NCBI RefSeq assembly: GCF_964275005.1
Contig: NC_092688.1
Location: 48,043,748 to 48,107,747, forward strand
Direction of reading: 5' to 3'
DNA: 64,000 nt
Source: Diadema setosum
Taxonomy: Eukaryota; Echinodermata; Echinoidea; Diadematoida; Diadematidae
The notes beneath the pieces were generated by a model. The model searched no databases. It had not been told where the DNA came from and saw nothing but the letters and a program-made list of their open reading frames with translations. Below are positions 1 to 13,083 of this stretch, piece after piece (position 1 is the first letter of the stretch; every line of letters starts with the position of its first letter). A program made the translations under genes and the position numbers.

Positions 1-41
1 TTTCGGCAATCTTTTTCATACAAAATATAAATGATAAAATC

Positions 42-223
42 ATAGCCTGAATATCCTTCGTTTTCCTTTCATATGACACTTTATGCGTAAAAAAAAAATG
101 AAACCTAATATGAAAATTTATGCTTCCATTTAACCAAGAAAATATGGATAGTATATCATTAAGTTTCATTTTGTACGCATAAAGTGTCATAATATGAAAG
201 GAAAACGAAGGATATTCAGGCTA

Positions 224-224
<1 letters not shown>
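42..224. mobile_element. Hairpin MITE, 183 bp
   Basis: ATAGCCTGAATATCCTTCG through TTTATGCGTA on the left faces its reverse complement (TACGCATAAAGTGTCAT to GGATATTCAGGCTAT) on the right. The arms are about 50 bp with a ~75-bp AT-rich loop. Confidence 0.85.

Positions 225-262
<38 letters not shown>
225..262. repeat. (GT)n microsatellite
   Basis: About 18 GT units directly abut the MITE. Confidence 0.95.
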
Positions 263-264
<2 letters not shown>

Positions 265-289
265 GCATAAAGTACCTTCTAGCAAGAGG

Positions 290-520
290 CAAAACACTCT
301 CTCCCTCGGATAGGACGCTATTAAAATGGAGGTCCCGTGTATGAGAGACTAACAACAAATGCACGTAAAAGATCCCGCTTCATTCATTCATCGCAAAGAG
401 CAGGGTGTTTAACCCGGTGAAGTGGTCCCACCTCACATCCAACTGGACCCCATGGACGACTAGCTTAATGTAGCTGAATATGGGCTATCCAGCCGTCTTC
501 TCAGATGGAATGAACAAACG
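290..520. repeat. Dispersed LINE/SINE-tail-like repeat fragment
   Basis: The stretch GGAGGTCCCGTGTATGAGAG, then GCACGTAAAAGATCCCGCTT, resembles a tail sequence I recall as common in marine invertebrate genomes. Family unsure; no poly(A) or target duplication is seen. Confidence 0.4.
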
Positions 521-540
521 AAAAACAAAATAGAAGAAGG

Positions 541-2009
541 TAACTGTTATTTGTTATTTGCATACAGGAATTTCATATATTCATGTCTTCACTAAAGTAC
601 TGGGCTTATGCACCTCGCTGTCGTGGTGGTTGAAGTAGAATCATAGACCTCGTTGCCCTGCCAGATGGAAGGCAAAAGCGTTGTTGCTGATGGCCAAATT
701 TAATACATACAAAGGTATATATACCCAGTTAGCGCGAGATAATCAACTATTTCCAACAGAGACCGGCGGGCCGAGGCTGGAAGGCCTACGGGACACCGGT
801 AGATGGCACATCGATCACCAGTCGGTCGCCAGTGGAAGATTGTCTACGGGGCATCGCTCGGTGACTGCTTGGACTCTGCGGGGAGAAGATCTTTATACAG
901 TATTTTGCAAATTTTTCACCTAAAATCGACCGGTAACTGACGAGAAATTGACATGGTATCGCTCGGTTATCGCTTGGATTTTACAGCCTACTCAATAGGC
1001 CCTATCTCAAAAAACTGCTGGCGGTGCAAAAATTTCAGCGGCGACCGAGCAGGCTACAAATCGATCGGTCGCCGCTCTAAGTTGTGACTGTAGCCTGAGT
1101 TTAAATTGTGATAAACAATTTACAGTGTACATGTTGATTGCAAAAAGAAAGTTACTGAATAGACATTATACTTCAGATTTGAATGTAAACACAAGAAAAC
1201 TTGATCGAGTTAATGAAGTGAAATATTAATGTCGTTATCACAGTTGATGAGTTAAACTGGAATAATCACGACAAAGTTTGCAAGAAGAGAAAGAATGTAT
1301 AATTCCGAGTTTTCTCTTGTTTTACGACTGCACATTATTATAAATGAGAAAATATGAGACTAAACCACGTAAACGTATATGTCTTGTATACTACAAAATG
1401 AAGCTATACATATATAGTATATAATTTTGGGATTTTGGAATTAAAAAAAAAATGAAACCAGCAAAGACGTCCAAACAGAGGACAAATTAATCCATATTTT
1501 TATCAATCCTTGAAATAAACTACAATGTACAGTCTATACATTCTTTCAGTTGGATATACTAAAGGTTGTGTGCTCAACAATTTGCTTCAATTGGTCATTA
1601 AGGATCATGAAGAAAGATAACCCCATCGAATTAGTAGAGCGCGTTTTAAAATGTATTTAATCACTACTATCTGAACATAATCTAAGTACGTGTATTCAAA
1701 GACCGTAAGGGGTATTGCAGAAAAATGGTGTCATCATAGGAGCAAGGTATATAATTTACTTCCTTTAAACCTACTTTTAACGTTTTTAAGAGACATCAAG
1801 AAGGGTTAATATTATTATATATGTATAGACTTGGAAAAATGACAGACAACCAAAATATAAAAAAGATGTTTAATTATGCGTGTTATTTTCATGATATATG
1901 ATTGGTATAAAGTGATGTATAATTTGATTGTGTGAGTGAATTTCCTTTGTTCTTTTGTGTTTTGTATAGATGTATCAAATCAACTCACTCACATCAAGAA
2001 TACAGGACC
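541..2009. other. No gene recognised
   Basis: A GC-richer block at 740-1,075 has repeated GATCGGTCGCC/CGGTCGCCAG motifs on both strands (possible old MITE). The rest is plain AT-rich DNA. Confidence 0.5.
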
Positions 2010-2924
2010 CTCCTGTAAAACAGCGGTGCCATGATGGATATTTGGTAAATGAGGCTGTCTAGCCACATCTATCGGGTGAAAATGTATCATAATATTTTTA
2101 TTTCGACGGATATAAATAAAAACAACAGTAAACCAACGACGCCATACTCTTGGCAAGTTGCCAAGTTTTGGATCATGTGCGCCAACATGTCCCCTCAGTT
2201 TACAGTGTGACGTCATCTTCATTCTTTTTTTTCTTTTTTTTGGGGGGGGGGCGACAATCTGGTAAGATTCAAATTTGTAGGCAACCCTACGGTATTACGT
2301 CCTTGAACGTGGCGTCGCTCGATCTATCTATGTGATGGGTAATCTTTTCTTTTCCGTCTCCCTCACGGCTGGAGGCAACTGTTTTTTTTTTTTTTTTTTT
2401 TCCGGAAATGATTCTGTTTTGCATAAACACAGATTTGTTGTTGACTCCATGCATCTGTTTTAGTGTGTGTCGGGGGGGGGGGAATGGGGGTGGGTGGGGG
2501 ATAAATCTGAAGGTGTAACATGTACCTACTAAGGTCCATAACTACGTATATTCACAAGTGTGATTCGCGTGCCACTCTTTTCATCGGATAGGATGATCTA
2601 TTTGTTTCGTCTCGAGCGGGAAGAGTGGTGTCGCCTGTCAGTGTGTTGAAGTGCAAATAAAACTCCATGGTTCCCTTGGGGGTGTACCTTCCTGCTGATA
2701 TTTTTTTTTTTTTTTTTTTTTTTTGTCTTTGATGGCGTAACATTTATGCAAATACAGTTTTCCCAAATTCCGAACGATTATGTCGCAGTTGAGTTTGTGG
2801 AGGATTCTGGTTCTAACCTTGATTTGATATGGAGTAGGACCCTCGTTTACAGAGAGCGAAATGGCCGGGCACCGTGGATCGGAATTATGATGTACAACTG
2901 TAGGCCTACTATCGAATCTTTGTA
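2010..2924 (+). repeat. Long low-copy repeat, copy A
   Basis: It matches 5035-6534 and 7775-9640 in stretches: AACAGCGGTGCCAT, then AAGTTGCCAA, a T/G homopolymer block, and TTTCCCAAATTCCGA with GATTATGTCGCAGT. It is diverged and interrupted by a CACTG-type MITE. No coding frame is conserved between copies. Confidence 0.6.
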
Positions 2925-3451
2925 CACTGCAAAAAGTCCGGAGTTAAATATGAAACACCGAGCTGGTGTTAATTTCCAATGCTCATTCATGGTGTTGTAT
3001 TAACACCTCCGGGGTCATTTCAAAATCAAATTGTTTTTTGAATAGTTCTTAGTTACTGCACTTCTTGTTAATTTTGAACTTCAACAAGACGATAAAGAAT
3101 TTTCCGATAATTAAAAAGTACTTGATTTTTTGAAAAAATGTGTAAACACATTTACACTCAGTAATTACCAGTTGGTGTGGTCCCCTATTGAACCTGGACG
3201 GGTGTTATACCATTGAATAACACCACCAATATCAAATCAACACAGGCGGTGTCATTATTGAATTAAATCTTTATATAGCGCAGTGTCAAAAATATCACCA
3301 GCCAAATTAACACCACGAAGTGCCAGGCGAACACTTTTTAACACCATCACAATACTTTTCAACACCTGCGGGTGTGGTCCTCTATTGAAGTTTGATCGGT
3401 GTTAGATTTAACACCCATGGTGTTAAATCTAACAGCGATGTTTTTACAGTG
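2925..3451. mobile_element. CACTG-ended MITE with TTAACACC/GGTGTTAA core
   Basis: The tips are CACTGCAAAAA and TTTTTACAGTG. Many AACACC and GGTGTT motifs occur in both orientations, and a near-perfect TTAACACCCATGGTGTTAA palindrome sits at about 3,408-3,426. Confidence 0.65.
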
Positions 3452-3492
3452 TCACTGAGTGTAGGGAACCGAGGACAAGACACATACTGTCC

Positions 3493-3658
3493 CACGGGCG
3501 GATCCAGGAGTTCCGTAAAAAGGGGGCGCCCTTACGAAAGTCAAGGGGGGGGGGAGGGGGCGCACCTGTTCCTATCTTTTCTTTTTTCCTTTTTATTTCT
3601 TTAGTTTAAAAATATAGGGAAAGGCGCGCAAGTTGCTCCCCGCCTGGATCCGCCACTG
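3493..3658. mobile_element. CAGNGGCGGATCC-type MITE, copy at 3.5 kb
   Basis: The left end is CACGGGCGGATCCAGG and the right end is CCTGGATCCGCCACTG. The core is G-rich then T-rich, like the copies at 36.6 and 54.8 kb. Confidence 0.75.
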
Positions 3659-4540
3659 CTGTCCTAACCTTATAGGATACATGTAAAAACTGTGATGAGG
3701 ACACGCATTGTGTCGTCAGTTGCCTAAAAAACTCCAGTTGAACCGAACAGATCCAAAATACATTGGGTGATTTCAATTTCAGTGAGTCGGGCGTTGAGCG
3801 TAGTCCTGTTTTATAAAGACACTTACGATTGATTTCAACAAAGATGCGTAAACTTTCAATACATAGAGCGTAATTTGCGATAAATGGCACAGTTATTTTA
3901 TGACAAGCAATTTGAGATTGATTGCAACTCACGCTCAATCTTTATGTCGGGGTTGGGAGGTTGACCTCAAAATTATGACATACATGTATTTCCGGTATTT
4001 GGTGTTGGACCTACAGTGTTGATGTCGTCGCTGACCTGAATTCCACCTTTTGCGTTGGCAAGTTACATGACTAACGTGATTTTTTCCATTTGGGGAAATG
4101 CACGAAAACCCCTTTTTCCACAATTGAAAACGAAGTTGAAATATTTCGGAATAAGTTGCTATAGACAAAAAAATATGCACAAAATTTGGGTTATTTTTTG
4201 CCATAACTTGAAGAACAGTTCTTAGAAAATTTTCTGTTTAAACATTTCCACATTTCTCCCATTTTCCGAAATCACAATTTTGATTATAAACTAGTGATGG
4301 AGAAGTAAAGGTATATAAAGGTGTTTCTTCTTGAAAACGGATTTTCACCAAACTTGTTAGATAGCACCACGTGACACAATCTTAATTTGTTTGAATGAGC
4401 ACTGGGGGGGGGGGTGGATGGAGCTTCATTTTTTTTATGACATGACAATGCAAAAATTCGCCACCCCTCATCCTCCCCCCCCGTCATTGGACCTCCCCTC
4501 ATCCGCCAGAGCGAGCTTGAAACTACATTCATTAATGTAC
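3659..4540. other. No gene recognised
   Basis: Several G or C homopolymer runs (about 4,405 and 4,474). No splice-bounded exon or repeat structure that I can support. Confidence 0.5.
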
Positions 4541-4991
4541 TATAGATGCACTGCAAAGTAGCTCAATCCCTTTTGATTCTAGAGGATTTTTTTTCCTTTT
4601 AGCACGATCCGTTATGTTATATTTGGGCATTTGCCTCCCCCCGCCCCCCCCCCCCCAACTTGGGGGCCTTTTCGATGAAAATGAAATATAATATAACCCT
4701 AGGGATGCTATCTGCACGTATACGTTTTACGAAAATTTGTCACAGGGTATTCAAAGAGTTGAAAATGTGAAAGTTTACCCCCCCCCCCCCTTGCTATAGA
4801 TGCACTGCAAAGTAGCTCAATCCTTTGGTTCTAGAGGATTTTTTTCCTTTTAGCACGATCCGTTATGTTATATTTGGGCATTTGCCTCCCCCCCCCCGAC
4901 TTGGGTGCCTTTTCGATGAAGATGAAATTATAATATAACCCTAATCAAAGAGCTGAAAATGTGAAAGTTTACCCTCCCCCCCCCCCCCCAC
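4541..4991 (+). repeat. Tandem duplication of a ~254-bp segment
   Basis: TATAGATGCACTGCAAAGTA at 4541 recurs at 4795. Both copies continue through CTAGAGGATTTTTTTCC, the GCACGATCCGTTATGTTATA block and a C-run. The second copy lacks about 55 bp. Confidence 0.85.
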
Positions 4992-5034
4992 TGCAGCCAT
5001 TACTAGTGTTTTCATAGCATTTCTCTATAGCTTG

Positions 5035-6534
5035 TCCGGTCAACAGCGGTGCCATATTGGATATTATCAAGACTATCAAGCCAAGCATGTACACGCCAGT
5101 ATCATAATCATTTGCACGATTGCTTTTTCTACTAAAATGTCCATCAACAAACCAACAACGTCACACCCTGAGCAAGTTGCCAAATTTTTAGTCAAGTGGC
5201 ACACAGCTGATTCCTCAGTTCAATGGGTGACTTCATTTGCATTTTCCTTTTTTTTGGGGGGGGGGGTTGGGACAATTTTTCAAGATTTAATTAAATTAAG
5301 TGCGTGGCGCTCTGTCTATCTGTATGATGGGAGATTTTTTTTTTTTTTTTTTTCGTCCCCCTAATGGGCGGAGTGACGTCGCGGTCTTGTAATGGTGTCT
5401 GTTTATTTCACTTAGATTTCACGTAGATAGATATATTACAAAGGCATGTCACGCATCTGCTATCTTTTTTATTTTGCGGAGTCTGAGGGTTGGGGGTAAT
5501 AGACAATCTGGTAGGTATTACTTTGAACTAAATCACAATTGTGGTCCGTGGCGCCATTTTCATAGGAGAAAGGATGATTTGTGTTTTTTCTTTCTTCCCC
5601 GGATACAGTTTCGGTACCCGATTGAGAAAGAAAAACTTATAAATAATCAAAGTTTGAACAATTCAGTTTAGTGTAGGTCATTCTCATTTCATGGAGAACT
5701 GTGGTTCTAACCTTTTTTCTGGTGGGGGTTAGTCTTTGATAGGCAATGAATATAGAGTTTTGGCTATGCAGTCATTCCATCGGAGTTCTATAGGTTTTGC
5801 ATATAGGCCCTTAGATACCATCTCATTAATATTGATGCGAAGTTTTGTCCATGGCGTTGTCTTGGGTGTACCTTTCTGCTTATAATATTTTGATGACATA
5901 CACTGAGCAAATGCAGCTATCCCAAATTCTGAGCGATGCATGTGGAGTTTATAGGGGAGTAAATTAGTAATAAAGCTGGAGAGTTTTGAAGTTACATGGG
6001 ACCTATGTGCAGGTTTCTTTTGTGATATGGGCATGAATATGTATTAGTGAATGTGGTATTTCTGACGTGTTCTTACGACAGGTTTAGTTGTTGTTGTTTT
6101 TTTTTTTTCAAACCTTGATAGCAAGGTGGAAATTGGTTAATAATTCTGAGTAAACGTTGGGGAATTGTCAAACAAGAAGGTAAGGTCGTTGTTATAACGT
6201 TGGTCTAACGTTGATTTTACACTAGGATTGTACGGTGACGCGACAGTAGCTCCTGCGACCTATTTTTCCGGTCTCTTTTCTTCAAGGACTCAGAGTTAGG
6301 GTTGTGATAGGGTTTTAAGTTTCAAAGGTTTAGTTCGATGTGAGGATTATAGGATTATGGATGGAGTTATGTTTGTGGGTAGAATTTATGTTTGGCTTAG
6401 CGTCACATATTTTTCATGTCATGGAAGTACAAGAACCGATATTACCGAGTACGAAAAATGGGAGTTTATTTAAAAATTTACGACAGCGCCGGGGAGATGA
6501 TCTTCTATTTGGCGTAAGTTTTTGACTATATGTA
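5035..6534 (+). repeat. Long low-copy repeat, copy B
   Basis: It shares long stretches with copy C at 7775, for example TTACAAAGGCATGTCACGCA, AATGTGGTATTTCTGACGTG and AGTAAACGTTGG. It continues at 7310-7400 after two MITE insertions. Confidence 0.72.
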
Positions 6535-6905
6535 TTAAAGAAACCGTACAGTTCTGGTTGAGGTGAGGATTTAGCTTTGAATGTTTTGCAAGATATTCAG
6601 AAACCACTCTATTATGTCAAAGAGCATACAATTCTGAGAGGAATCAGAAGTTTATAAGAGGAAAATCGGTTTTGAAATGACAGAGTTATCCAAAAACAAT
6701 GTGATACAAGGAGATCCTAATAAAAGGCTTGGCCTATTGCTTTTTTTATTATCGCTTTTTTTTTAATATCTCGCCCATTTGAAAACCAATCTTCATCAAA
6801 TAAACGTTGAATCCTTCTTAAGATTATACATGCTCTTTAGTTATCTCACTTGGGAATGTTATGAACCTGAATCCTCCACTTAACCAGTACTGTACAGTTC
6901 CTTTA
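6535..6905. mobile_element. TTAA-type MITE
   Basis: The left end is TTAAAGAAACCGTACAGTT and the right end is AACC.GTACTGTACAGTTCCTTTA. The interior matches the copy at 28770-29195. It is inserted in copy B of the long repeat. Confidence 0.72.
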
Positions 6906-6924
6906 TACACTGTATCAAGTTTGC

Positions 6925-7309
6925 TAAAGGGGAAATCCAGTCCAAATATAAGTTAGTATGATAAGAAAGAGTAAAATATTACGAGTTCAACGGTAAAATT
7001 TTGATCGAAATCGGGTGGAAAAAATAAGGAAGTTATGACATTTTGAAGTTCAATGACAGAAACATTGAATTTTCGTGATTTTTTGTACACGATCATTGGA
7101 AAATTATGAGGTAATGACATTGTCAGCTTATTCATTTGCATATTCATATCCACATTATACAAGAACTGTTCTGCAGAAATAAGCAAAACTTCAAAATTTC
7201 ATAAATTCCCTATTTTTTATCCGATTTCAGTCAAATTTTTACCGTTGAATTCGTAAGATTTTACTCTTCTTTATTACACTAACTTATTTTGGGACTGGAT
7301 TTCCCCTTG
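6925..7309. mobile_element. AAAGGGGAAATCCAGTCC MITE, 385 bp
   Basis: The arms AAAGGGGAAATCCAGTCC and GGACTGGATTTCCCCTT are inverted and extend inward with AAGTTAGT and ACTAACTT. It is the second insertion in copy B. Confidence 0.82.
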
Positions 7310-7774
7310 AAACCATCATCGACCTTCCCGCGAGTTCTGCTCTATAGCCACCACACAAAGACATTCTATTTTTGTCTGAGGCAATGACGCAGCATATCCT
7401 CTCTGGAATGTTTTGTAGGGTATCGTTTTGTGCGTGCGTGTCACCTGTGCATGGCGAAGGGACTATACTGTACGTGAAATGGGACAGTAAGATTAGAAGT
7501 AGGCAAAATAAAACAATCCAGAAATGATCAGAAGGTACATTTAGATGAACAGTTGCCCAGTCTCAAGCCTGCTTTTCTCTTACATGCGAGGAGATTTAAA
7601 AAAAAAAAAATACATATTTGGGCAAAAACGTATACAGAATATACAACTCTGTGTATACGCGGGGATTTATTCTGCCAGTGCCAGACTGTGTACATCCAGT
7701 GGTGAACAATCACGTTTATTTATTTATTCATTTGTGTGTGTGAGTGTGTGTGTCCTTGTTTGCATGTAAATTTG

Positions 7775-9640
7775 TTGGGAGTGTACTTAAAGATTTACAT
7801 TTAGAATTATGTGCGTGGCCATGGCGTCTCTCTATCCATCTGATCGGAGATCTTTTGTTTTGTCTCCCCAATCTGCGTCCCCCTGATGGGCGGAGTGAAG
7901 TCGCGGTCTTGGACCACAGGCCTATTGTCTGTTAATTTCATCAACGTCTTCTTCTTTTTTACGCAAATGATTGTTTTTGCATAAACGTAAATAGATATTG
8001 TTGCTAGGTTTATTACAAAGGCATGTCACGCATCTGCTATCTTTTTTTAAAATCATTTTGCGGTAGAGTGGGAGGGTTTGGGGTAGACAATTCACAATAA
8101 TATTGTCGTTCTTGGCGCCATATTTTTTTTTTAATCCGAAAGGATGATTTTGTGCGTTTTTTTTTTTTTCTTCCCCGGATGGGTGGAGTAGCGTTGATTT
8201 AAGATGATTTTAAAGTGGAAAATGTGGAATGTACAGGATAGTGACTTGGGAATGGGTGTGTATATGGCTGTAGGTGTACGCTAATACTTGAGCATCTGAT
8301 CTCCTTTTGGGTTGTCTGCCCAGAGCACACCCTGATGAAGGGTTCTGCCTCCGCCTGGCGGGTATTGCTCCAACTTATGGTAATTTTTGTCAGGTGGTGG
8401 ATGTGGTAAGGAGCTCGCCGTGGGTGCGGGGCTTGCACACGCAGTCAGTCAGGCTTTGATGTTGTGATAACGGTTTCATGTACACTTTCGATACCTGATG
8501 AAGAAAGAAAAGTTTATTTATATACAATTTTCAACAATTTGGTTTGGTATAGGTGGTATAGGAAGCCGTTTTGATAAATGTTACGACCAACATATGCATC
8601 TCTATGTATTGTGTGTTTTAACGAGCTACCTTCTCCGAGGATCCGTTATTTTATAATCATAGTGCATTATTCTTTAAATTCATTCTCATTTCACGGAGAA
8701 CTCCGGTTCTAACCTTCATTTGGTGAGGAGTAAGTCTTAACCACTCATATAATTGATGCGGAGTATTGTCGATGGAGTTGCCTTGTGTGTACATTTCTGC
8801 TTAAAATATTTTGATGGCATATACTACAGTAAGCACAAGTACAGTTTTCCCAAATTATGAGCAATTATGTCACAGTGGAGTTTGCAGGGGAGTAGGTATA
8901 CCTATCGAGTGAAGTACTAGTAATAAATCAGGAGAGTTTATAATACAATGTACAGTGTGGATACATAGGACTTATGTGCAGTTTTCTTTTGTTACAAGGG
9001 CAAGAATATACTGTATAGTGAATGTGGTATTTCTGACGTGTTTCCTATGACTGGTTAAATCTTTATTTCTTAAACCTTGATCAAAAGGTGAAAAATTGGT
9101 TAATAACTCTGAGTAAACGTTGGGGTAATGTCAAACAAGATGGAAAGGTCGTTGTTATAAAGTTTGTCTAACGCTGGAATAACGTCTTAACAAGGTGGAT
9201 TTTGCACTATGATTGTATGATACGGTGACACGACAGTTGCTCCTGTTTGCGCCGGTCTTATTTTCTCCAAGGACTATGAGATAGGGTCGTGATAGAGGTA
9301 TACGTTTAATTTGATGCGAGGATGATATAGGATTATGTTTGTGGGTAGAATTAATGTTTGGCTTACCGTCACAGATTTTTCATTGGAGCAATTGTCGCCG
9401 GAGGTAAACGTCATGGAAGTACAGGAACTGATTGTTCAGAGTACGAAAAGGGGGAGGTTTATCTAGAAATCTACGACAGCGGGAGATGATCTTTTTTTTT
9501 TTTTTTTTTGTAATACATATGAAAGTTCGTTAAACCATCATCGACCTTCCCGAGGGTTCTGCTCTGTAGCCATCACACGTGCACACAAAGACATTTTATT
9601 TTTGTCTGAGGTAATGACACAGCACATACTTTGTATTGTC
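7775..9640 (+). repeat. Long low-copy repeat, copy C
   Basis: It parallels copy B with one extra ~280-bp block at about 8,180-8,460. It ends with GACCTTCCCGAGGGTTCTGC and ACAAAGACATTTTATTTTTG, matching 7,322-7,370. Confidence 0.7.
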
Positions 9641-10773
9641 TTGCCTGTTTTGTAGTGTGTTTGTTCGAGTGTGTCAATACATGCAATGACAAATAAACGA
9701 TTGGGGAACAAATTAATCTTTTGTCTCGCGAAGAAAATCGTAGACAAAAGATAACTGAAACACTCGTCACTTATCCCAAGTCACAAATTTCGATTTTTAT
9801 GTTGCATTATTTTGTTAATGATTGTTTTCTCTATTCTGTATGTATATTTTGTTATGCTTACATGAAATCACATTGATTTCATTTTTTTTTCTTTTTTATG
9901 AGATGTGGAAAATAAACTTGAAACTTGATTTGTTCCCCAATCGTTACAGTACTGCATTCACCGCGATGGTCAACATCTACACAAGAATGACAAACAAAGT
10001 TTATATATTTGAGAATAAGCTGCTAGACAAAGAAAATATTAAGAAATATGGTATATTTTTGTCATAACTGCAAAACAATCTTTATGGTGTAACAAGTGTG
10101 GTACCACTGGAATGGTTTTATTTTGCTTTGATGATGAACTCACAAATGGTTCTTGGCCCAATTCTCGAACAAAATCTTCATGTATCTATACATACCGGTA
10201 TAGATGTACCTTGTATAATGCATGATACACACATGAAAAAAAAAAATCTTACATTGACTGAAATAACTTGAATTTTCACTTTTAACATTTCCTCAAGATT
10301 AACAATCACCATTTATCATAACAAACCTATTCTGAAATGCCCCCTTCCAAAAACAACAACTACCAACCCTTATCTACATGTATATCTGATCATTGTACAT
10401 GAACTTTGACTTTTCTCATGCTACATTATACACAAACAAATTAAAAAGCAAAACAAAAACAAAACAAATGTGTTACAGTTTCACCACTCTCAATGTCTGG
10501 GTACCTGAAGTTGATAGTTAACCAAGATGTAAATACCCCAGTCTATGCACATGATTTAAAATCATGATGAAGACTAAGTCAGTTCGTAGTTCCACTTTGC
10601 ACATGAGCAGTAAAAAAATTCATTTGTACCAACAGGCATGATGGTTTTCAACTTCACTGGGATAAACATCTGCAATGCAATGATTATTCATGTTATCCTT
10701 GAAAATGTTTCTTGCCAGCACATCCACCTGACAGCAGGCCTGGTATTTGAGCAAGATTGGCATGAAAAGTTTC
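9641..10773. other. No gene recognised
   Basis: AT-rich DNA. It could include the distal ZSWIM7 3' flank, but no polyadenylation site is convincing. Confidence 0.5.
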
Positions 10774-11789
10774 TTAAGGCCGTGTCACACCTTTCCGGGC
10801 AAGCCTTGCGTGCGACTTGCAAAGAACATTTTTTACTACCCGGAGGTCCCAGGAATGAGCCGCAGATGACAGTACCTAGCATGTATCTCACCCAAAGTCA
10901 CCCGGAGGTGCGCACGCAAATCTTTTTACCCGCAACCATGTTTAGGCCCTGTCACACCTTTCCGGGCAAGCTATGCATTCTGTTGCGCGTAGGGATTTTC
11001 CAGCATACCGGGAATTTCTGAGGGCGAACAAGGATTTGGGCGAGTCAGTGCATGTGTCTTACTTGCTGGACGCGTTCTACTTAAATTCTACTTGCGGGTA
11101 ATCTGTGTGACCTTTGAACCAGTCGCGTGGGGGCGGACAACTCAGTGAAAGAATTCCTCTGAAGGAATGACTGAAGTCCCATGGAATGTCATTATCTTGG
11201 CTGCATACGGGGACTGCGAAGTACCTGCTGGGGAGTTGCCTGCGAAGTGCTGCCGCCGAGGGCCTCCTACCGGCGTTCTGCGTGGACCTCTACGTACATT
11301 CCCGCGACTCACGCGGAAAAAGTTTTGGTCATGCTCAAAACTTGGCTGCGGTTAAATCAGACTTGCGTGAGCACCTCCGAGCAACTACGCGCTAGATACT
11401 GTCATGTGCGGACCAACTGCGGAGAGCTCCAGGAAGCAAATTTGTTTCCCCGCAAGTCAAGCCGCAAAACTTCCCCAGATATGGTATAACAAGGCCTTGA
11501 GCATGCTCAAAACTTGTTCCGAGTGAGTCGTGGGGTTCGCTCGCAGAGTTACACACAGAACATCAGTAGGAGACTCTTACCGGCAGCACCTCGCAGGAGT
11601 TGGCTCTCACGCAGGTCACACGGAATGCACGCAAGTAGAAGCTAAGTAGCACGCGTCTAGTAGGTAAGAAACAAATGTGAAAATTGCAAACATTCTTGTT
11701 CGCCCGCGGAAAATCTTCTACGTGCTGGAAACTACCTCCTCGCCACAAGCCCGCGTAGCTTGCTCGGAAAGACGTGACACGGCCTTTAA
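10774..11789. mobile_element. TTAA-flanked foldback element, about 1.0 kb, CpG-rich
   Basis: The ends are TTAAGGCCGTGTCACACC and GTGACACGGCCTTTAA. The end motif TGTCACACCTTTCCGGGCAA recurs internally at 10,951 and in degraded inverted form near 11,760. The sequence is GC- and CpG-rich throughout, unlike its surroundings. Open frames across it start outside the ends and are chance. Confidence 0.75.
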
Positions 11790-12819
11790 GTATGCAATGC
11801 ATACAAAGAAATGGACGCTTGCCCCAGTTGGCGGACTATTCTGGTCACCTGGTCTGCACAAGTTCATGCTTTGTTTGAAAATGAATTCCATAAATTGTTA
11901 TGTTAAGCAAGCTTATGCATCATGACAGTTTTATAACAAGTGAAGTGCTTAACCAACCGAGAAAATATAAAGGTCATTTGACCCACACATGCATGTGAAC
12001 TTGTTATGAACTGGCTTACTGTACTTGGATCTCAGTCAGATTTGAAGGCAATAGTTCAAGCCTAGTTGCACTCGACAGCACGATCTTAACCCAAATGGGT
12101 AATGAAGCACGCTCAAATTGACATGTTCTAATGCCCACACACATTCAAAATACAATGTATTTCCCTCTTTTTATAACAATTCAAGGTTGGATTTTTTACA
12201 TGGCTGCGTAAGTCAACATTGTGGTCTACCACTGAATTTATAATGCTGATAATGGAAAAACAATAGATATTAAGCCCAGCCCATGAAGGAGAATTCTTAA
12301 CGTAGTACTCTACAGATGTGTACATTCCCATAGATTGCTTACTACTTGGACAACAGGTAACTCAGTACGTACATAAAGTATATAATACCGGTACATTAAA
12401 AAAAATCCTTGCTAGACTGCCTTTCTCTTTCTGAAGTTTGTGGGTTTCACTGACAGGGGTCTTACATACACTTAAACTCTTATTTTTTTGGTCTTGTCTT
12501 TCCTAGCAGATGTTATATCACCAAATATCACCATGACTTTGGGCTATTCATTGCTGCATCATTGAGATTCTCTCTCTTTGTGTGTTAACTTCCATCCATC
12601 TCTTTCAACATGACATGTTGGATACTTGAGCTGGGTATAGTGTATCCATTGTCTTGAAGGGATCATTTTCATACACTGTAGCAGTGGCAGTACATGTAAA
12701 TGAACCAACACATCTACTCACTCACATCTCTCTATATGGAGTTTGTTTACTGTCACACAAATTACGTATGACTCTGGCAGAAAATCTGTCAATCTAAATT
12801 TCTATAGTCACATAACATT
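11790..12819. other. 3' flank of ZSWIM7
   Basis: Sequence downstream of the ZSWIM7 stop. No other gene is seen. Confidence 0.5.
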
Positions 12820-12945
12820 TCATGTTGGATCAACATCCAATTTGGCACATGATAGCAGAAGACTGGTCACATGATCATCAGATGATGTAGACTCCTTTAC
12901 CAGTCCCATCGCTGATGACAGCAAGACGGCCAACATGTGCTTACA
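12820..12945 (-). CDS. ZSWIM7: ZSWIM7 terminal coding exon
   Basis: This exon codes 41 residues and a TGA stop. It starts CKHMLAVLLSSAM, which provides the last zinc ligands C105 and H107, and continues with a poorly conserved tail. The acceptor is CTGATCCAG. Confidence 0.93.
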   Translation of the reverse strand, partial: CKHMLAVLLSSAMGLVKESTSSDDHVTSLLLSCAKLDVDPT

Positions 12946-13048
12946 CTGGATCAGAGAAAAATAGAATGGATCCTTCACTTTTTCCATGATGGAATGGCAA
13001 AAAGTTAAGCATTCAGTATAATAATCTTTGGATGAGTAACCTTACAAT

Positions 13049-13083
<35 letters not shown>

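Noticed and set aside
10638-11021. A 127-codon open frame on the plus strand
   Set aside because: It crosses the left edge of the TTAA foldback element, so it joins unrelated sequence. No domain is recognised.
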